From NCBI GenBank assembly GCA_963827785.1, contig CAWHCT010000011.1:1-64000 (forward strand): a stretch of DNA of 64,000 nucleotides. Direction: 5' to 3'. The position numbers and the translations under genes are program-made. The stretch comes from Site-B1 sp963827785 (GTDB taxonomy: Bacteria > Bacteroidota > Bacteroidia > Flavobacteriales > Flavobacteriaceae). The notes below the pieces were generated by a model. The model searched no databases. It was not told the origin of the DNA and was given only the letters and a program-made list of their open reading frames with translations. Numbering within the stretch: position 1 is the first letter of the stretch; each line of letters opens with the position of its first letter. Shown in pieces: positions 25,964 through 35,637 of the stretch.

Positions 25964-28600
25964 ATGAACATCCCATCAAAATATGATGCTAGTCAAGTAG
26001 AAAGCAAATGGTACGATTACTGGATGAAACACAACTATTTTCATTCTGTGCCGGACGAAAGGGAACCCTATACTATCGTTATACCTCCGCCAAATGTTAC
26101 AGGAGTACTACACATGGGACACATGCTTAATAATACGATTCAGGATGTTTTAATCCGTAGAGCTCGATCAATGGGCAAGAATGCATGCTGGGTTCCGGGA
26201 ACGGACCATGCTTCCATTGCTACGGAAGCTAAAGTGGTCGCAAAACTTAAAGATCAGGGAATCGATAAAAATGATCTGACTCGGGAAGAATTTCTCAAAC
26301 ATGCCTGGGAATGGACTCATGAATATGGTGGCGTAATTCTGGAACAGTTAAAAAAACTGGGTTGCTCATGTGACTGGGACAGAACTAAATTCACCATGGA
26401 TGAGGATATGAGCGAATCGGTGATAAAGGTTTTCGTTGACCTATATAATAAAGGTCTTATTTACAAGGGTTTTAGAATGGTCAACTGGGATCCTGAAGCC
26501 AAAACAACCTTATCTGATGAGGAGGTTATTTACGAAGAAAAACAAGGTTTACTGTATTATTTGCAATATGATATTGAGGGAAGTGATGAAAAAGTAACCA
26601 TTGCCACAACCCGACCTGAAACTATTTTAGGCGATACTGCTGTTTGTATAAACCCAAGTGACGAACGATTTACTCATTTAAAGGGGAAAAAGGCGATTGT
26701 GCCCCTATGCAATAGAGTTATCCCTATTATTGAAGATGAATACGTTGATATTGAGTTTGGAACAGGTTGCCTAAAAGTTACACCTGCTCATGACATAAAT
26801 GACAAAGAACTTGGAGAAAAGCATGGTCTTGAAGTTATCGATATATTTAATGATGATGCTACATTAAACAGTTTTGGATTGCATTACGAAAGTAAAGACC
26901 GATTTGTTGTGCGTAAAGAAATTAGTAAAGAATTAAAAGATAAAGGCTATTTATTAAAAACCGAGAATTATATTAATAAGGTTGGAACAAGTGAACGTAC
27001 AAAGGCTGTAATTGAGCCTCGATTAAGCGATCAATGGTTCATGAATATGACAGATTTGGTAAAACCTGCCATTAAATCGGTGTTGGTAGACCATGAAATA
27101 AAACTATTCCCTAAAAAGATCGAAAATAATTATCGCCACTGGTTAGAGAACATAAGGGACTGGAATATTTCCCGTCAATTGCGCTGGGGACAGCAAATAC
27201 CTGCCTATTATTATGGTGATGGTAAAGAGGATTTTGTAGTTGCAGAGAGTAGGGAAGAGGCACTAAAACTGGCTCAGGAAAAGACTTCTAACTTCGAGCT
27301 TCAAGCATCTGATTTAAAACAGGAAACAGATGTTGTGGATACCTGGTTTTCTTCATGGTTATGGCCAATGTCAGTTTTTGACGGAATCAGAAATCCCGAT
27401 AATAAAGAAATAGCATATTATTACCCAACAAATGACTTGGTTACTGCACCTGATATTATTTTCTTTTGGGTAGCAAGAATGATCATAGCAGGATTTGAAT
27501 ACAGACAGGAAAGACCTTTTAACAATGTTTATTTTACTGGTCTTGTAAGAGATGCACAAGGCAGAAAAATGTCCAAACAACTGGGTAATTCACCGGATGC
27601 ATTAAAATTAATTGAACAATATGGCGCTGATGGTGTTCGCGTAGGAATGTTGTTATTGAGTTCCGGAGCTGGAAATGATCTGTTGTTTGATGAGGATAAA
27701 TGTCAGCAAGGAAAAGCTTTTGCCAATAAAATTTGGAATGCCTTCCGATTGATAAATGGCTGGGAAGTAAGTGAATCTATTGAGCAACCAAATTCAAGCA
27801 AGATAGCCATAGATTGGTTTGAGGCTAAATTTCAGGAAACTTTGGCAGAAATAGAAGATCATTTTTCAAAATTCAGATTGTCAGATGCCTTAATGTCAAC
27901 TTACAAACTAATCTGGGATGATTTTGCTTCCTGGTTACTGGAAATTGTAAAACCGGCTTATCAGCAACCTATAGATGCCAAAACATACAATTCCATAATT
28001 GTAATTTTTGAGAATAATTTAAAAATATTGCATCCGTTCATGCCATTTTTGACTGAAGAGATCTGGCACTATATTAAAGAAAGAACTCCCGAAGAGGCTT
28101 TGATAATTTCGAGTTTACCTAAAGTAAAAAAAGCAAGCAAAAGGCTTATTTCTGAATTTGACTTTGCTAAGGAAGTAGTATCTGGAATTAGAACCATTAG
28201 AAAAGAAAAGAATTTATCTTTTAAAGATGCCATTGCTTTTTCAGTAATTAATAATGAAAAGATCCATACTACTTTTGATGATGTCATTATTAAATTAGGA
28301 AATCTTGACGGTATAGATTACACTAATGAAGCCATTGAAGGTGCTTTAACTTTTAGGGTTAAATCCAATGAGTATTTTATTCCGATAGCAGGAGCGATCA
28401 ATGTAGAAGAAGAGATTAAAAAGCTTACTGAGGAATTGAATTATACCGAAGGGTTCTTACGATCTGTACAAAAGAAATTGTCGAACGAAAGATTCATTTC
28501 GGGAGCACCTGAGCAAGTTGTAGCAAGTGAAAAGAAAAAAGAAGCAGACGCTTTGGCTAAAATAGAAACCATTAAAGCCAGTTTAGCAAGTTTAAATTAG
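25964..28600 (+). CDS. valS: Valyl-tRNA synthetase
   Basis: 878 residues from the ATG at 25964; the frame extends upstream to a TTG inside the promoter. Class I signatures: HMGH at 50-53 (PPPNVTGVLHMGH) and KMSKQ at 535-539. The editing domain, the anticodon-binding region and the C-terminal coiled coil (IKKLTEELNYTEGFLRSVQKKLSNERF) that contacts tRNA are all present. It charges tRNA-Val and edits Thr-tRNA-Val. Confidence 0.97.
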   Translation: MNIPSKYDASQVESKWYDYWMKHNYFHSVPDEREPYTIVIPPPNVTGVLHMGHMLNNTIQDVLIRRARSMGKNACWVPGTDHASIATEAKVVAKLKDQGIDKNDLTREEFLKHAWEWTHEYGGVILEQLKKLGCSCDWDRTKFTMDEDMSESVIKVFVDLYNKGLIYKGFRMVNWDPEAKTTLSDEEVIYEEKQGLLYYLQYDIEGSDEKVTIATTRPETILGDTAVCINPSDERFTHLKGKKAIVPLCNRVIPIIEDEYVDIEFGTGCLKVTPAHDINDKELGEKHGLEVIDIFNDDATLNSFGLHYESKDRFVVRKEISKELKDKGYLLKTENYINKVGTSERTKAVIEPRLSDQWFMNMTDLVKPAIKSVLVDHEIKLFPKKIENNYRHWLENIRDWNISRQLRWGQQIPAYYYGDGKEDFVVAESREEALKLAQEKTSNFELQASDLKQETDVVDTWFSSWLWPMSVFDGIRNPDNKEIAYYYPTNDLVTAPDIIFFWVARMIIAGFEYRQERPFNNVYFTGLVRDAQGRKMSKQLGNSPDALKLIEQYGADGVRVGMLLLSSGAGNDLLFDEDKCQQGKAFANKIWNAFRLINGWEVSESIEQPNSSKIAIDWFEAKFQETLAEIEDHFSKFRLSDALMSTYKLIWDDFASWLLEIVKPAYQQPIDAKTYNSIIVIFENNLKILHPFMPFLTEEIWHYIKERTPEEALIISSLPKVKKASKRLISEFDFAKEVVSGIRTIRKEKNLSFKDAIAFSVINNEKIHTTFDDVIIKLGNLDGIDYTNEAIEGALTFRVKSNEYFIPIAGAINVEEEIKKLTEELNYTEGFLRSVQKKLSNERFISGAPEQVVASEKKKEADALAKIETIKASLASLN

Positions 28601-28618
28601 GGAGTTGCGTTATACGTT

Positions 28619-29590
28619 GTTGTACGTAGTTTAATTTATTCCAATTACAATAGTGATTGGTAAATGGTCAGATCCAATGTATTCACCTTTTGTCCTTTCT
28701 ATTACATTTAAATTTGATGAAACTAAGCAATGGTCTAAAGTGGTTTGTAAAATTTCAAAATTAGCAGGCCAAGTTTGTAAAAGACCAAAACCAATTCTGC
28801 TATCTTTTAAATCTCCTTGAAGAAGATTATTAAAATGATTTGAAAAAGAAGAGGTATTGAAATCACCAATAATTATTAGGTTTTCTGAGAATGTGGATCG
28901 TTTATTTACAATATTCATCAATTGTTTATTTCTATTTTTAAAAGTACTCTGATTAATTGGTGGATTTGGATGTGTAGCAATTATTGAAAACTTCTTTTTT
29001 GCGATAGTTATATCTGCAATTATTGATGGCTTGTCTTTTAAGTTAAAATAATCAATCGAACTTTTCATCTCAATTTTACTCAATAAAGCTATCCCAAAAT
29101 TGTCTCTTCTTGGAACTAATTGATTGAATTGATAGTTTTCAATTATTGGATTTAATTCATTTTTCCATTCATGTGTAAATTCCATTAAAATTAAAATATC
29201 AGGATTCTCTTTTTCAATGTAATTTTTGACTAAATCTGATTTTGAATTGCTTGACAATAAATTAATGCTTGAAATTTTAAATTTATGCTTTAAGGTAGAT
29301 TTTATATTGTTAGAAGTTATGTAATATGGAGCAATATAATAAGTATTCCATAAAAAGGAAATTGTCAATAAACTTACAGCAAGTATTTTCTTTTTAAGTA
29401 TTAGACCAGCTATGATTATTAATAAAATTGATAGTAATAAATATTGAAGTTTAAAATTGGAAAAAATATCGATTAACCAATAGTTAGAAATGATATTTGG
29501 TAAAATGGAAACAAATAGGATTCCTATAATAGCGATCCAAGTGATTTTTCTTAAATAGGATTTTCTCATTTAATTATATTACGTACAACT
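28619..29590. repeat. 10-bp inverted repeats flanking the EEP gene
   Basis: GTTGTACGTA at 28619-28628 and its reverse complement TACGTACAAC at 29581-29590 bracket the gene at 28631-29569. Short repeats of this ACGTTGTACGT kind occur in flavobacterial intergenic DNA, so chance or microsatellite origin is possible. Confidence 0.5.
28631..29569 (-). CDS. Endonuclease/exonuclease/phosphatase family protein, membrane-anchored
   Basis: 312 residues. Three hydrophobic segments within residues 8-85 precede an EEP (DNase I-like) domain. The Mg ligand Glu is in ILILMEFTHEW, the later IATHPNPP, IIGDFNTSSFSNHF and GSDHLPI carry the His and Asp residues of the active site. The domain probably faces the periplasm. 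Phosphodiesterase or phospholipase activity is plausible, substrate unknown. The gene is flanked by a perfect 10-bp inverted repeat. Confidence 0.8.
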   Translation of the reverse strand: MRKSYLRKITWIAIIGILFVSILPNIISNYWLIDIFSNFKLQYLLLSILLIIIAGLILKKKILAVSLLTISFLWNTYYIAPYYITSNNIKSTLKHKFKISSINLLSSNSKSDLVKNYIEKENPDILILMEFTHEWKNELNPIIENYQFNQLVPRRDNFGIALLSKIEMKSSIDYFNLKDKPSIIADITIAKKKFSIIATHPNPPINQSTFKNRNKQLMNIVNKRSTFSENLIIIGDFNTSSFSNHFNNLLQGDLKDSRIGFGLLQTWPANFEILQTTLDHCLVSSNLNVIERTKGEYIGSDHLPITIVIGIN

Positions 29591-29652
29591 CAGAGTTAAA
29601 TGAAGTTAGTAGGTTTTTCTTATAAAGTCAAGAGTAAACGCAGTAACAACCC

Positions 29653-29919
29653 TTATTTTCTATATAAAAAATAATTATTGACAAGGTCAATATACTTTTG
29701 TTTAGCTTCATCTTCCGTAATATCTTCCAACTGGAAAAGTGCGTTGGTCTTAAAGGCATTGATAATTGATTTTTTACTGCTTGGTCGACTATAATCATTT
29801 GTCGCTTTTTTATAATATGCATACAAGCGCAATAAGAAATCTGCAGGAAAAGGGTCTGTGTAAGCATTTATCCTTGCTACAGCATCTCTAAATTCTATTT
29901 CTAATGCTTCAGAATTCAT
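29653..29919 (-). CDS. Acyl-CoA-binding protein
   Basis: 88 residues of the ACBP four-helix fold. The family core LLRLYAYYKKATNDYSRPS is kept, including the Tyr and Lys residues that hold the CoA adenine and phosphate, followed by INAFKTNALF in place of the usual KWDAW segment. Bacterial ACBPs bind long-chain acyl-CoA. Its ATG shares a base with the end of psd (29919), linking it to the phospholipid genes cdsA and psd. It may buffer acyl-CoA for lipid synthesis; that is inference. Confidence 0.88.
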   Translation of the reverse strand: MNSEALEIEFRDAVARINAYTDPFPADFLLRLYAYYKKATNDYSRPSSKKSIINAFKTNALFQLEDITEDEAKQKYIDLVNNYFLYRK

Positions 29920-30569
29920 TACATTTCTGCAATTACTGTTATACCTCCTTTAACTTTTTGGTTTAATTCAACCTTAATATTGGTATCTAAAGGTAAAAAT
30001 AAATCGACTCTGGATCCAAATCTAATAAATCCTGAATCAGCGCCTTGAATTGCTTTGTCGCCCTCTTTAGCATAATTGATTATTCGTTTTGCCATAGCTC
30101 CGGCAATTTGTCGGTATAATACTTTTCCGTATGTTGTATTTTCAACAACCACAGTAGTACGTTCGTTCTCTTCGCTTGATTTAGGATGCCATGCAACAAG
30201 ATATTTCCCCGGATGATATTTGCTATATAAAATGTTACCACTAATGGGATAGCGTGTTACATGAACATTTATAGGTGACATAAAAACGCTTACCTGTAAT
30301 CGCTTATCCTTGAAATATTCTTTTTCAAAAACTTCTTCAATTACTACTACCTTGCCATCAACAGAAGACAGCACTTGTTGATCGTTTAAAACCGTTTTTC
30401 TTTTTGGGTTTCTAAAAAACTGTGCTACTAAAAGGAACAGGACAAAGAAAGTGAAAAGGAGTAAGTTTTTAAGCCAGATGATCTCGAGGAATGTATCAAC
30501 AATTAAACTTAATCCCAATAAGAGAATAAATGAAATCAGTAAAATTTTATGTCCTTCTTTATGAAACAT
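29919..30569 (-). CDS. psd: Phosphatidylserine decarboxylase family protein
   Basis: 216 residues, the short Psd type (Psd-related). Two N-terminal hydrophobic segments, then the beta-rich domain. SSVDGKVVVIEEVFE, VFMSPINVHVTRYPISG and the self-cleavage region SGFIRFGSRVDLFLP are typical; the pyruvoyl group would arise at the Ser of FGS. It forms phosphatidylethanolamine. It overlaps cdsA by 11 bases. Confidence 0.93.
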   Translation of the reverse strand: MFHKEGHKILLISFILLLGLSLIVDTFLEIIWLKNLLLFTFFVLFLLVAQFFRNPKRKTVLNDQQVLSSVDGKVVVIEEVFEKEYFKDKRLQVSVFMSPINVHVTRYPISGNILYSKYHPGKYLVAWHPKSSEENERTTVVVENTTYGKVLYRQIAGAMAKRIINYAKEGDKAIQGADSGFIRFGSRVDLFLPLDTNIKVELNQKVKGGITVIAEM

Positions 30570-31380
30570 ACTTTAAAATTCGAATGAATAAATATATAAA
30601 AGGTGCTGCAAATATAATACTATCCAGCCTGTCTAATAATCCACCATGCCCAGGCATAATTACACCGCTGTCCTTAACACCTGCCATGCGTTTGAATTTT
30701 GATTCAATCAAATCACCTATAGTTCCAAATACACTGATAACAATGGCCAATATAAGCCAATTGGTAAAGTTAAATGTATAAGAGTATTTAGCAATAAGCG
30801 CGCTTGCCACACATGCAAAGAATAGTCCTCCCAGAAAGCCTTCAACCGTTTTTTTAGGGGACACACTTGGAAATAGTTTTTGTTTTCCAAAGTTTTTGCC
30901 AATTAAATAGGCAAAAGTGTCATTCACCCAAACCAAAATGAAGGATCCTAAAAGGATGTTTGGATTATAAATAACATAATAATCTGCTATCAGGACCAAA
31001 AAGATAAAACCACTGGAAATGTAAAATGTGGTAATTATGAATCGTTTAGACGGGAATAAAGGAATGGTTTTTTCTGAAAAAAGGTCTTTGATCAAAATCA
31101 ACTGAACAAAAATTGTGATAACATGCAGAATTTGAGTGGCCTCTTCAAATCCCCTGTTTGAGTTCATCACGTTTTGCCAGAACCCGAAAGCGCCATACAG
31201 AAAAATAAAAATGATGAATGGGATTATACTTTTTAACTTGATAAGTCTGTTAAATTCAAGCAAGCAAATTATCCCAAATACAAAGAAGAGTGCTATTAAT
31301 GCATTTTCAGAATATAGTGTAATTAATAGAAGTGCAATGTATAATGCACCAGATATCGCTCTAATTACAAGTTCTTTCAT
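30559..31380 (-). CDS. cdsA: Phosphatidate cytidylyltransferase
   Basis: 273 residues with about seven membrane helices. The CdsA signature is recognisable near the C-terminus as KRMAGVKDSGVIMPGHGGLLDRLDSI, with the metal-binding Asp residues; FAYLIGKNFGK and SPKKTVEGFLGG are also conserved. It makes CDP-diacylglycerol, the precursor for phosphatidylserine used by the next gene (psd). Confidence 0.96.
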   Translation of the reverse strand: MKELVIRAISGALYIALLLITLYSENALIALFFVFGIICLLEFNRLIKLKSIIPFIIFIFLYGAFGFWQNVMNSNRGFEEATQILHVITIFVQLILIKDLFSEKTIPLFPSKRFIITTFYISSGFIFLVLIADYYVIYNPNILLGSFILVWVNDTFAYLIGKNFGKQKLFPSVSPKKTVEGFLGGLFFACVASALIAKYSYTFNFTNWLILAIVISVFGTIGDLIESKFKRMAGVKDSGVIMPGHGGLLDRLDSIIFAAPFIYLFIRILKYVS

Positions 31381-31383
31381 CTA

Positions 31384-31989
31384 TTACAGATCTTCTAATA
31401 GCAGCAAATATAAGTTTTTTGTACTACTGCCATAACTTAAAAAGTCTTTATCCTCTTTATTTTTGAAATGCTTTATTGTAGTAATATTTGTAGGTATTTT
31501 ATTTTTGTTCTTGTTCTTAATTAACCGAAGACCTTCGCCAATACTTTCAACTAACTGGCTGGTTGTGGCATAGATAACAAAGTTTAGCGGAAGTTCTGTC
31601 AATTTCTTTTCAGCAATCTGATTTGAGGAAATTAAAATGGATCCGTCATCTGCAATTAAATTCTCACAAGTTGATAAAAAATAGGCAGCTTCCGATCCTT
31701 TTTTGGTAAAATCCAATTTGTAATCTTTAAAAAGATCCTTGATACGTTCATCAATAACCATCACTTTTTCTTTGTCCCAGTTATTTTCTAACAAGATCTG
31801 CTCCAGACTATAAAAGATTTCATCTACATTATCACAATAAAGGAATTTACCGCCATTTGCTTTAAAGTTGATCGTAAAACGCTCATCTACGGGTATTTTA
31901 ACTTCCGGCATATATTTCCCCCTTCCAGCCGAAATTTCTTCTGGAGCATCTTTAGATTTTTTGCCAAAAAGTCTGCGAAAAAGACTCAT
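31384..31989 (-). CDS. LUD domain protein
   Basis: 201 residues. The N-terminus is basic; the LUD fold spans about residues 60-190 (LLENNWDKEKVMVIDERIKDLF, STCENLIADDGSILISSNQ, LNFVIYATTSQLVESIGEGLRLI). LUD proteins include LutC, involved in lactate use, but this one stands alone between ftsH and cdsA without LutA or LutB, as seen in other Bacteroidota. Role unknown. Confidence 0.8.
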   Translation of the reverse strand: MSLFRRLFGKKSKDAPEEISAGRGKYMPEVKIPVDERFTINFKANGGKFLYCDNVDEIFYSLEQILLENNWDKEKVMVIDERIKDLFKDYKLDFTKKGSEAAYFLSTCENLIADDGSILISSNQIAEKKLTELPLNFVIYATTSQLVESIGEGLRLIKNKNKNKIPTNITTIKHFKNKEDKDFLSYGSSTKNLYLLLLEDL

Positions 31990-32106
31990 TTAATGTTATA
32001 ATAATTATAGGGACATACCTGATTTTACCAAAGATAAAAAATCTTAGATTAAACTCATGCCTATTAGTGCTTTTTCAAGTTCACTAAAACTGAATAATGA
32101 TTTTAA

Positions 32107-34023
32107 TTACTCCAGAATTTCTCTCTCGTGAGGTCTTTTCCCGAATATTTTTTCCAAATTATCTTTGAATATTACTTCTTTCTGTAATAATTCTTCTGCG
32201 AGTTCTGTTAATTTATCTTTGTTTTCAGTGAGGATTTTTATAGCTCTTTGATACTGGGTCTCAATGATATCGGAAATTTCCTTATCTATTAACTCAGCGG
32301 TTTGTTCGCTATATGGCTTTGTGAAACCATATTCGTTTTGACCGGATGAGTCGTAATAGGTTAAATTTCCAACTTTATCACTTAAACCATATACTGTGAC
32401 CATAGCTCTTGCTTGCTTGGTAACTTTCTCCAGATCACTTAAGGCTCCAGTTGATATTTTATTGAAAATAACTTTCTCGGCAGCCCTGCCGCCTAAAGCA
32501 GCACACATTTCATCTAACATTTGTTCTGGGTGCACAATCAATCGTTCTTCTGGCAAATACCAGGCAGCACCTAATGATCTTCCACGAGGTACTATAGTAA
32601 CTTTTACCAATGGTGCAGCATGTTCCAATAACCAGCTACAAGTTGCATGGCCAGCTTCATGGTAGGCAACCGCTCTTTTTTCTTCTGGTGTTACAATTTT
32701 ATTTTTCTTTTCTAAACCTCCAACGATTCTGTCTACGGCATCCAGAAAATCTTGTCTGTCAACTGATTTTTTACCTTGTCTTGCAGCGATCAACGCTGCC
32801 TCATTACAAACATTGGCAATGTCTGCTCCAGAAAATCCAGGAGTTTGTTTTGCCAAAAAGTCGATATCAAGTTCATTGGATTTTTTAAGTGGTTTTAAAT
32901 GCACCTCAAAAATCTCTTTTCGCTCTCTAACATCTGGTAGATCGACAAATATTTGTCTGTCAAATCGACCTGCACGCATTAAAGCTTTATCTAGTATATC
33001 TGCTCTGTTAGTAGCTGCAAGAACAATAACATTGGTGTTGGTGCCAAAACCATCCATTTCCGTCAGTAATTGATTTAAAGTGTTTTCCCTTTCATCATTG
33101 CCTCCAGACATTATATTTTTGCCTCTTGCTCGTCCAATGGCATCAATTTCATCAATAAAAATAATTGAAGGTGATTTTTCCTTAGCTTGCTTGAATAGAT
33201 CTCTTACTCTTGAAGCTCCAACACCTACAAACATCTCGACAAAATCTGAACCTGACAAAGAGAAGAAAGGTACTTGTGCTTCTCCTGCTACAGCTCTGGC
33301 AAGTAATGTTTTTCCGGTTCCCGGAGGGCCAATTAAAAGGGCTCCCTTTGGAATTTTTCCCCCTAGTGAAGTATACTTGTCAGGAAATTTCAAGAAGTCA
33401 ACAATTTCCTGCACTTCTTCCTTTGCACCTTCCAATCCGGCAACATCTTTAAAGGTTGTCTTAACCAGTGTGTTTTGATCAAACAGTTTTGCTTTTGATT
33501 TACCAATATTGAATATTTGACCTCCGGCTCCTCCACCTGCACCAGATGACATTCTGCGCATTATGAACAACCAGACTCCAATGAATAGACCAAAGAAGAT
33601 CAAAGTTGGCAGTATTTCAGCCCAAATGCTGTGCTCTGTCTTGAATTCAGTAGTTGTAGACAGATTATCTTCCTTGATTATAGTTTTTACGTCATTTTCA
33701 AAATTTTGTAGATCCCCGATCTCAAATGTATAATTAGGAGAGCTAACAGATAAAAAAGAGGTGCTTTTGGTCTTTTTATGATAATCCTTTTCCAAAGCTT
33801 CTTTTGTCAAATAAACTTTAACTTCGTTCCTGTTGACAATCTCAATTCTGGCTACATCACCATCTTTAAGGTATTGTAAAAATTGGTCTGGATTGGTAGG
33901 TTTTACTGTTTCCATACCGCTTCCGGAGAAAAGCTGAATTCCTAAGAATACAGCCAATATGATTCCATAAACCCAATATGGACTGAATTTTGGTTTTGTC
34001 GGTTTATTTTTATCGTTTGCCAT
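32107..34023 (-). CDS. ftsH: ATP-dependent zinc metalloprotease FtsH
   Basis: 638 residues. Two N-terminal membrane helices (about 16-33 and 137-155) flank a periplasmic domain. AAA module with Walker A GPPGTGKT (232-239), Walker B SIIFIDEIDAIG and the arginine finger AGRFDRQ. The protease site is HEAGH at 455-459 with a third metal ligand in the ALSDLEKVT segment. Linker GGAGGQ near 163-169. It degrades membrane proteins and regulates lipid A synthesis in many bacteria. The 117 bases before LUD hold no gene. Confidence 0.98.
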   Translation of the reverse strand: MANDKNKPTKPKFSPYWVYGIILAVFLGIQLFSGSGMETVKPTNPDQFLQYLKDGDVARIEIVNRNEVKVYLTKEALEKDYHKKTKSTSFLSVSSPNYTFEIGDLQNFENDVKTIIKEDNLSTTTEFKTEHSIWAEILPTLIFFGLFIGVWLFIMRRMSSGAGGGAGGQIFNIGKSKAKLFDQNTLVKTTFKDVAGLEGAKEEVQEIVDFLKFPDKYTSLGGKIPKGALLIGPPGTGKTLLARAVAGEAQVPFFSLSGSDFVEMFVGVGASRVRDLFKQAKEKSPSIIFIDEIDAIGRARGKNIMSGGNDERENTLNQLLTEMDGFGTNTNVIVLAATNRADILDKALMRAGRFDRQIFVDLPDVRERKEIFEVHLKPLKKSNELDIDFLAKQTPGFSGADIANVCNEAALIAARQGKKSVDRQDFLDAVDRIVGGLEKKNKIVTPEEKRAVAYHEAGHATCSWLLEHAAPLVKVTIVPRGRSLGAAWYLPEERLIVHPEQMLDEMCAALGGRAAEKVIFNKISTGALSDLEKVTKQARAMVTVYGLSDKVGNLTYYDSSGQNEYGFTKPYSEQTAELIDKEISDIIETQYQRAIKILTENKDKLTELAEELLQKEVIFKDNLEKIFGKRPHEREILE

Positions 34024-34033
34024 TAATCTTTTT

Positions 34034-34405
34034 TTAGTAACTAGTTTCTATTTCCGTTGTTTTAGCATCTCCCCAAAGGCTTTCAATATTGTAATATTCC
34101 CTTGTGTGTTTTTGAAATACATGAATTACAACATTTACATAATCTAATAATACCCATTCTGCATTATTGCTTCCTTCAACATGCCAGGGCTTGTCTTTTA
34201 ATTCTTTGCTGACTTTTTTTTGAATTGAATTTACTATCGCATTAACTTGTGTATTTGAAGTACCATCACAAATTATAAAATAGTCACAAACCATATTTTC
34301 AATCTCTCTTAAGTCTAAAATACTTATATTTTGTCCTTTTACATCTTCAATTCCATTGATTACAGAGGCGATTAGTTGGTCTGCAGTAGATAAGTTTTTC
34401 GTCAT
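34034..34405 (-). CDS. rsfS: Ribosomal silencing factor RsfS
   Basis: 123 residues of the Iojap/RsfS family: DVKGQNISILDLREIENMVCDYFIICDGTSNTQVNAIV and WHVEGSNNAEWVLLDYVNVVIHVFQKHTREYYNIESLWGDA are the family core. It binds L14 of the 50S subunit and blocks subunit joining under nutrient stress. First gene of the run ending in the acyl-CoA-binding gene; ftsH follows after 10 bases. Confidence 0.97.
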   Translation of the reverse strand: MTKNLSTADQLIASVINGIEDVKGQNISILDLREIENMVCDYFIICDGTSNTQVNAIVNSIQKKVSKELKDKPWHVEGSNNAEWVLLDYVNVVIHVFQKHTREYYNIESLWGDAKTTEIETSY

Positions 34406-34425
34406 TAAAATTTTTTAATTTTGTG

Positions 34426-34433
34426 CAAAGTTA
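34426..34433 (-). promoter_or_regulatory. Probable -7 box for rsfS-ftsH
   Basis: On the minus strand TAACTTTG matches TAnnTTTG, 21 bases upstream of the rsfS ATG. The -33 element is not obvious. Confidence 0.4.
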
Positions 34434-34490
34434 AAATTTTTTGGTTCTTTATGATTTAAAAGTTTCTTAAGATTGATATAAATCTTCAAT

Positions 34491-35222
34491 ATGCATATAA
34501 TCAAACTTGATGCCACCGATTCTACCAACACATACTTAAGAAAATTAAGCAATGGTGAAAAGCTGAATGATTTTACAGTTATTGTAACGAACCGGCAAAA
34601 TAAAGGCAGAGGTCAAATGGGAACTGTTTGGAAGTCTGAGTCCAACAAGAACCTCATTTTTAGTGTTTTTAAGGACTTGTCATCATTAAAAATTGAAGAT
34701 TCTTTTACGATAAGTATGATCACTTCAATATCTATCCTAGAGGCCTTAAAAAAAATGGCAATTCCTGATTTATTTATCAAATGGCCTAACGACATTTTGT
34801 CAGATAAAAAAAAGATTTGTGGTATATTGATAGAAAATTTGATTAAAAACAACAAATTGAGTTCTTCTATCATTGGAATAGGATTGAATGTAAACCAATT
34901 AAAATTCAATAATTTACCAAATGCCTCTTCACTAAAATCAGTTTCTGGTAAACATTACAATCTGGATGAACTGCTCATTAATATTTTGAGTATGATGAAA
35001 CAATTCTTTGATCTATTTGAAAAAGGGGAAATTCGTCAGATCCGACAAAAATATAAAGACGGACTATTCAATATCAATAAGCCATCTACTTTTAAAGACA
35101 AAAATGGCAATTTATTTTCCGGAATCATCAAAGGTGTAACCAATTCTGGAAAACTTAAGATTCTTTTAGAAAATGATATAATTAACAAATTTGATCATAA
35201 GGAAGCCGTCCTTTTATATTAA
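34491..35222 (+). CDS. birA: Biotin--[acetyl-CoA-carboxylase] ligase
   Basis: 243 residues: catalytic domain only, without the DNA-binding helix-turn-helix of E. coli BirA. DATDSTNTYL at the start, the biotin and ATP loop NKGRGQMGTVWKSE, and KWPNDILSDKKKICGILIE are the family motifs. The C-terminal SH3-like domain is present. Its stop overlaps the convergent SRPBCC gene by 4 bases. It starts divergent from rsfS. Confidence 0.96.
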   Translation: MHIIKLDATDSTNTYLRKLSNGEKLNDFTVIVTNRQNKGRGQMGTVWKSESNKNLIFSVFKDLSSLKIEDSFTISMITSISILEALKKMAIPDLFIKWPNDILSDKKKICGILIENLIKNNKLSSSIIGIGLNVNQLKFNNLPNASSLKSVSGKHYNLDELLINILSMMKQFFDLFEKGEIRQIRQKYKDGLFNINKPSTFKDKNGNLFSGIIKGVTNSGKLKILLENDIINKFDHKEAVLLY

Positions 35223-35614
35223 AAAGCTTTTGGCATATTAATAGCCAGTGTTTCAATAAATTTGCTAATGGGACCCTTGATCATCATTGCCATCATTGGA
35301 TTGAATTCGCCATTGAATGATAATTGAACCTCACATTTCTTATCAGCTAACTCAACAATATCCCCGGTCAATGAAAAATCTATTTTTCCACCCGCGGCGC
35401 CCAGAACAATTTTGTTTGGAGGGATAACTTCTTTCTTTTTTAGGATAATCTCAGGCATACCCTTTAAGGCAAATAGAAATTTATCGTCATCTATAGCTTC
35501 AAATTTACTGATGTTTTCGGGCATTAAGGACTCAAAATTCTTAACATTACTTAAAAAGTCAAATAATTCTTGTTGAGATTTTTCGACGGTAACTTTAGGA
35601 GATTCTAGGTTCAT
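35219..35614 (-). CDS. SRPBCC family (START-like) protein
   Basis: 131 residues fitting the small helix-grip fold: VTVEKSQQELFDFLSNVKNFESLMPENIS at the start and a long C-terminal helix. Flavobacteria commonly carry this next to pyrE. Ligand unknown. Confidence 0.75.
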   Translation of the reverse strand: MNLESPKVTVEKSQQELFDFLSNVKNFESLMPENISKFEAIDDDKFLFALKGMPEIILKKKEVIPPNKIVLGAAGGKIDFSLTGDIVELADKKCEVQLSFNGEFNPMMAMMIKGPISKFIETLAINMPKAF

Positions 35615-35637
35615 TTATTTTATTTTTTGAGAAGATT

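Noticed and set aside
29628..29867. 79-residue minus-strand open frame
   Set aside because: Shadow in another frame of the acyl-CoA-binding gene.
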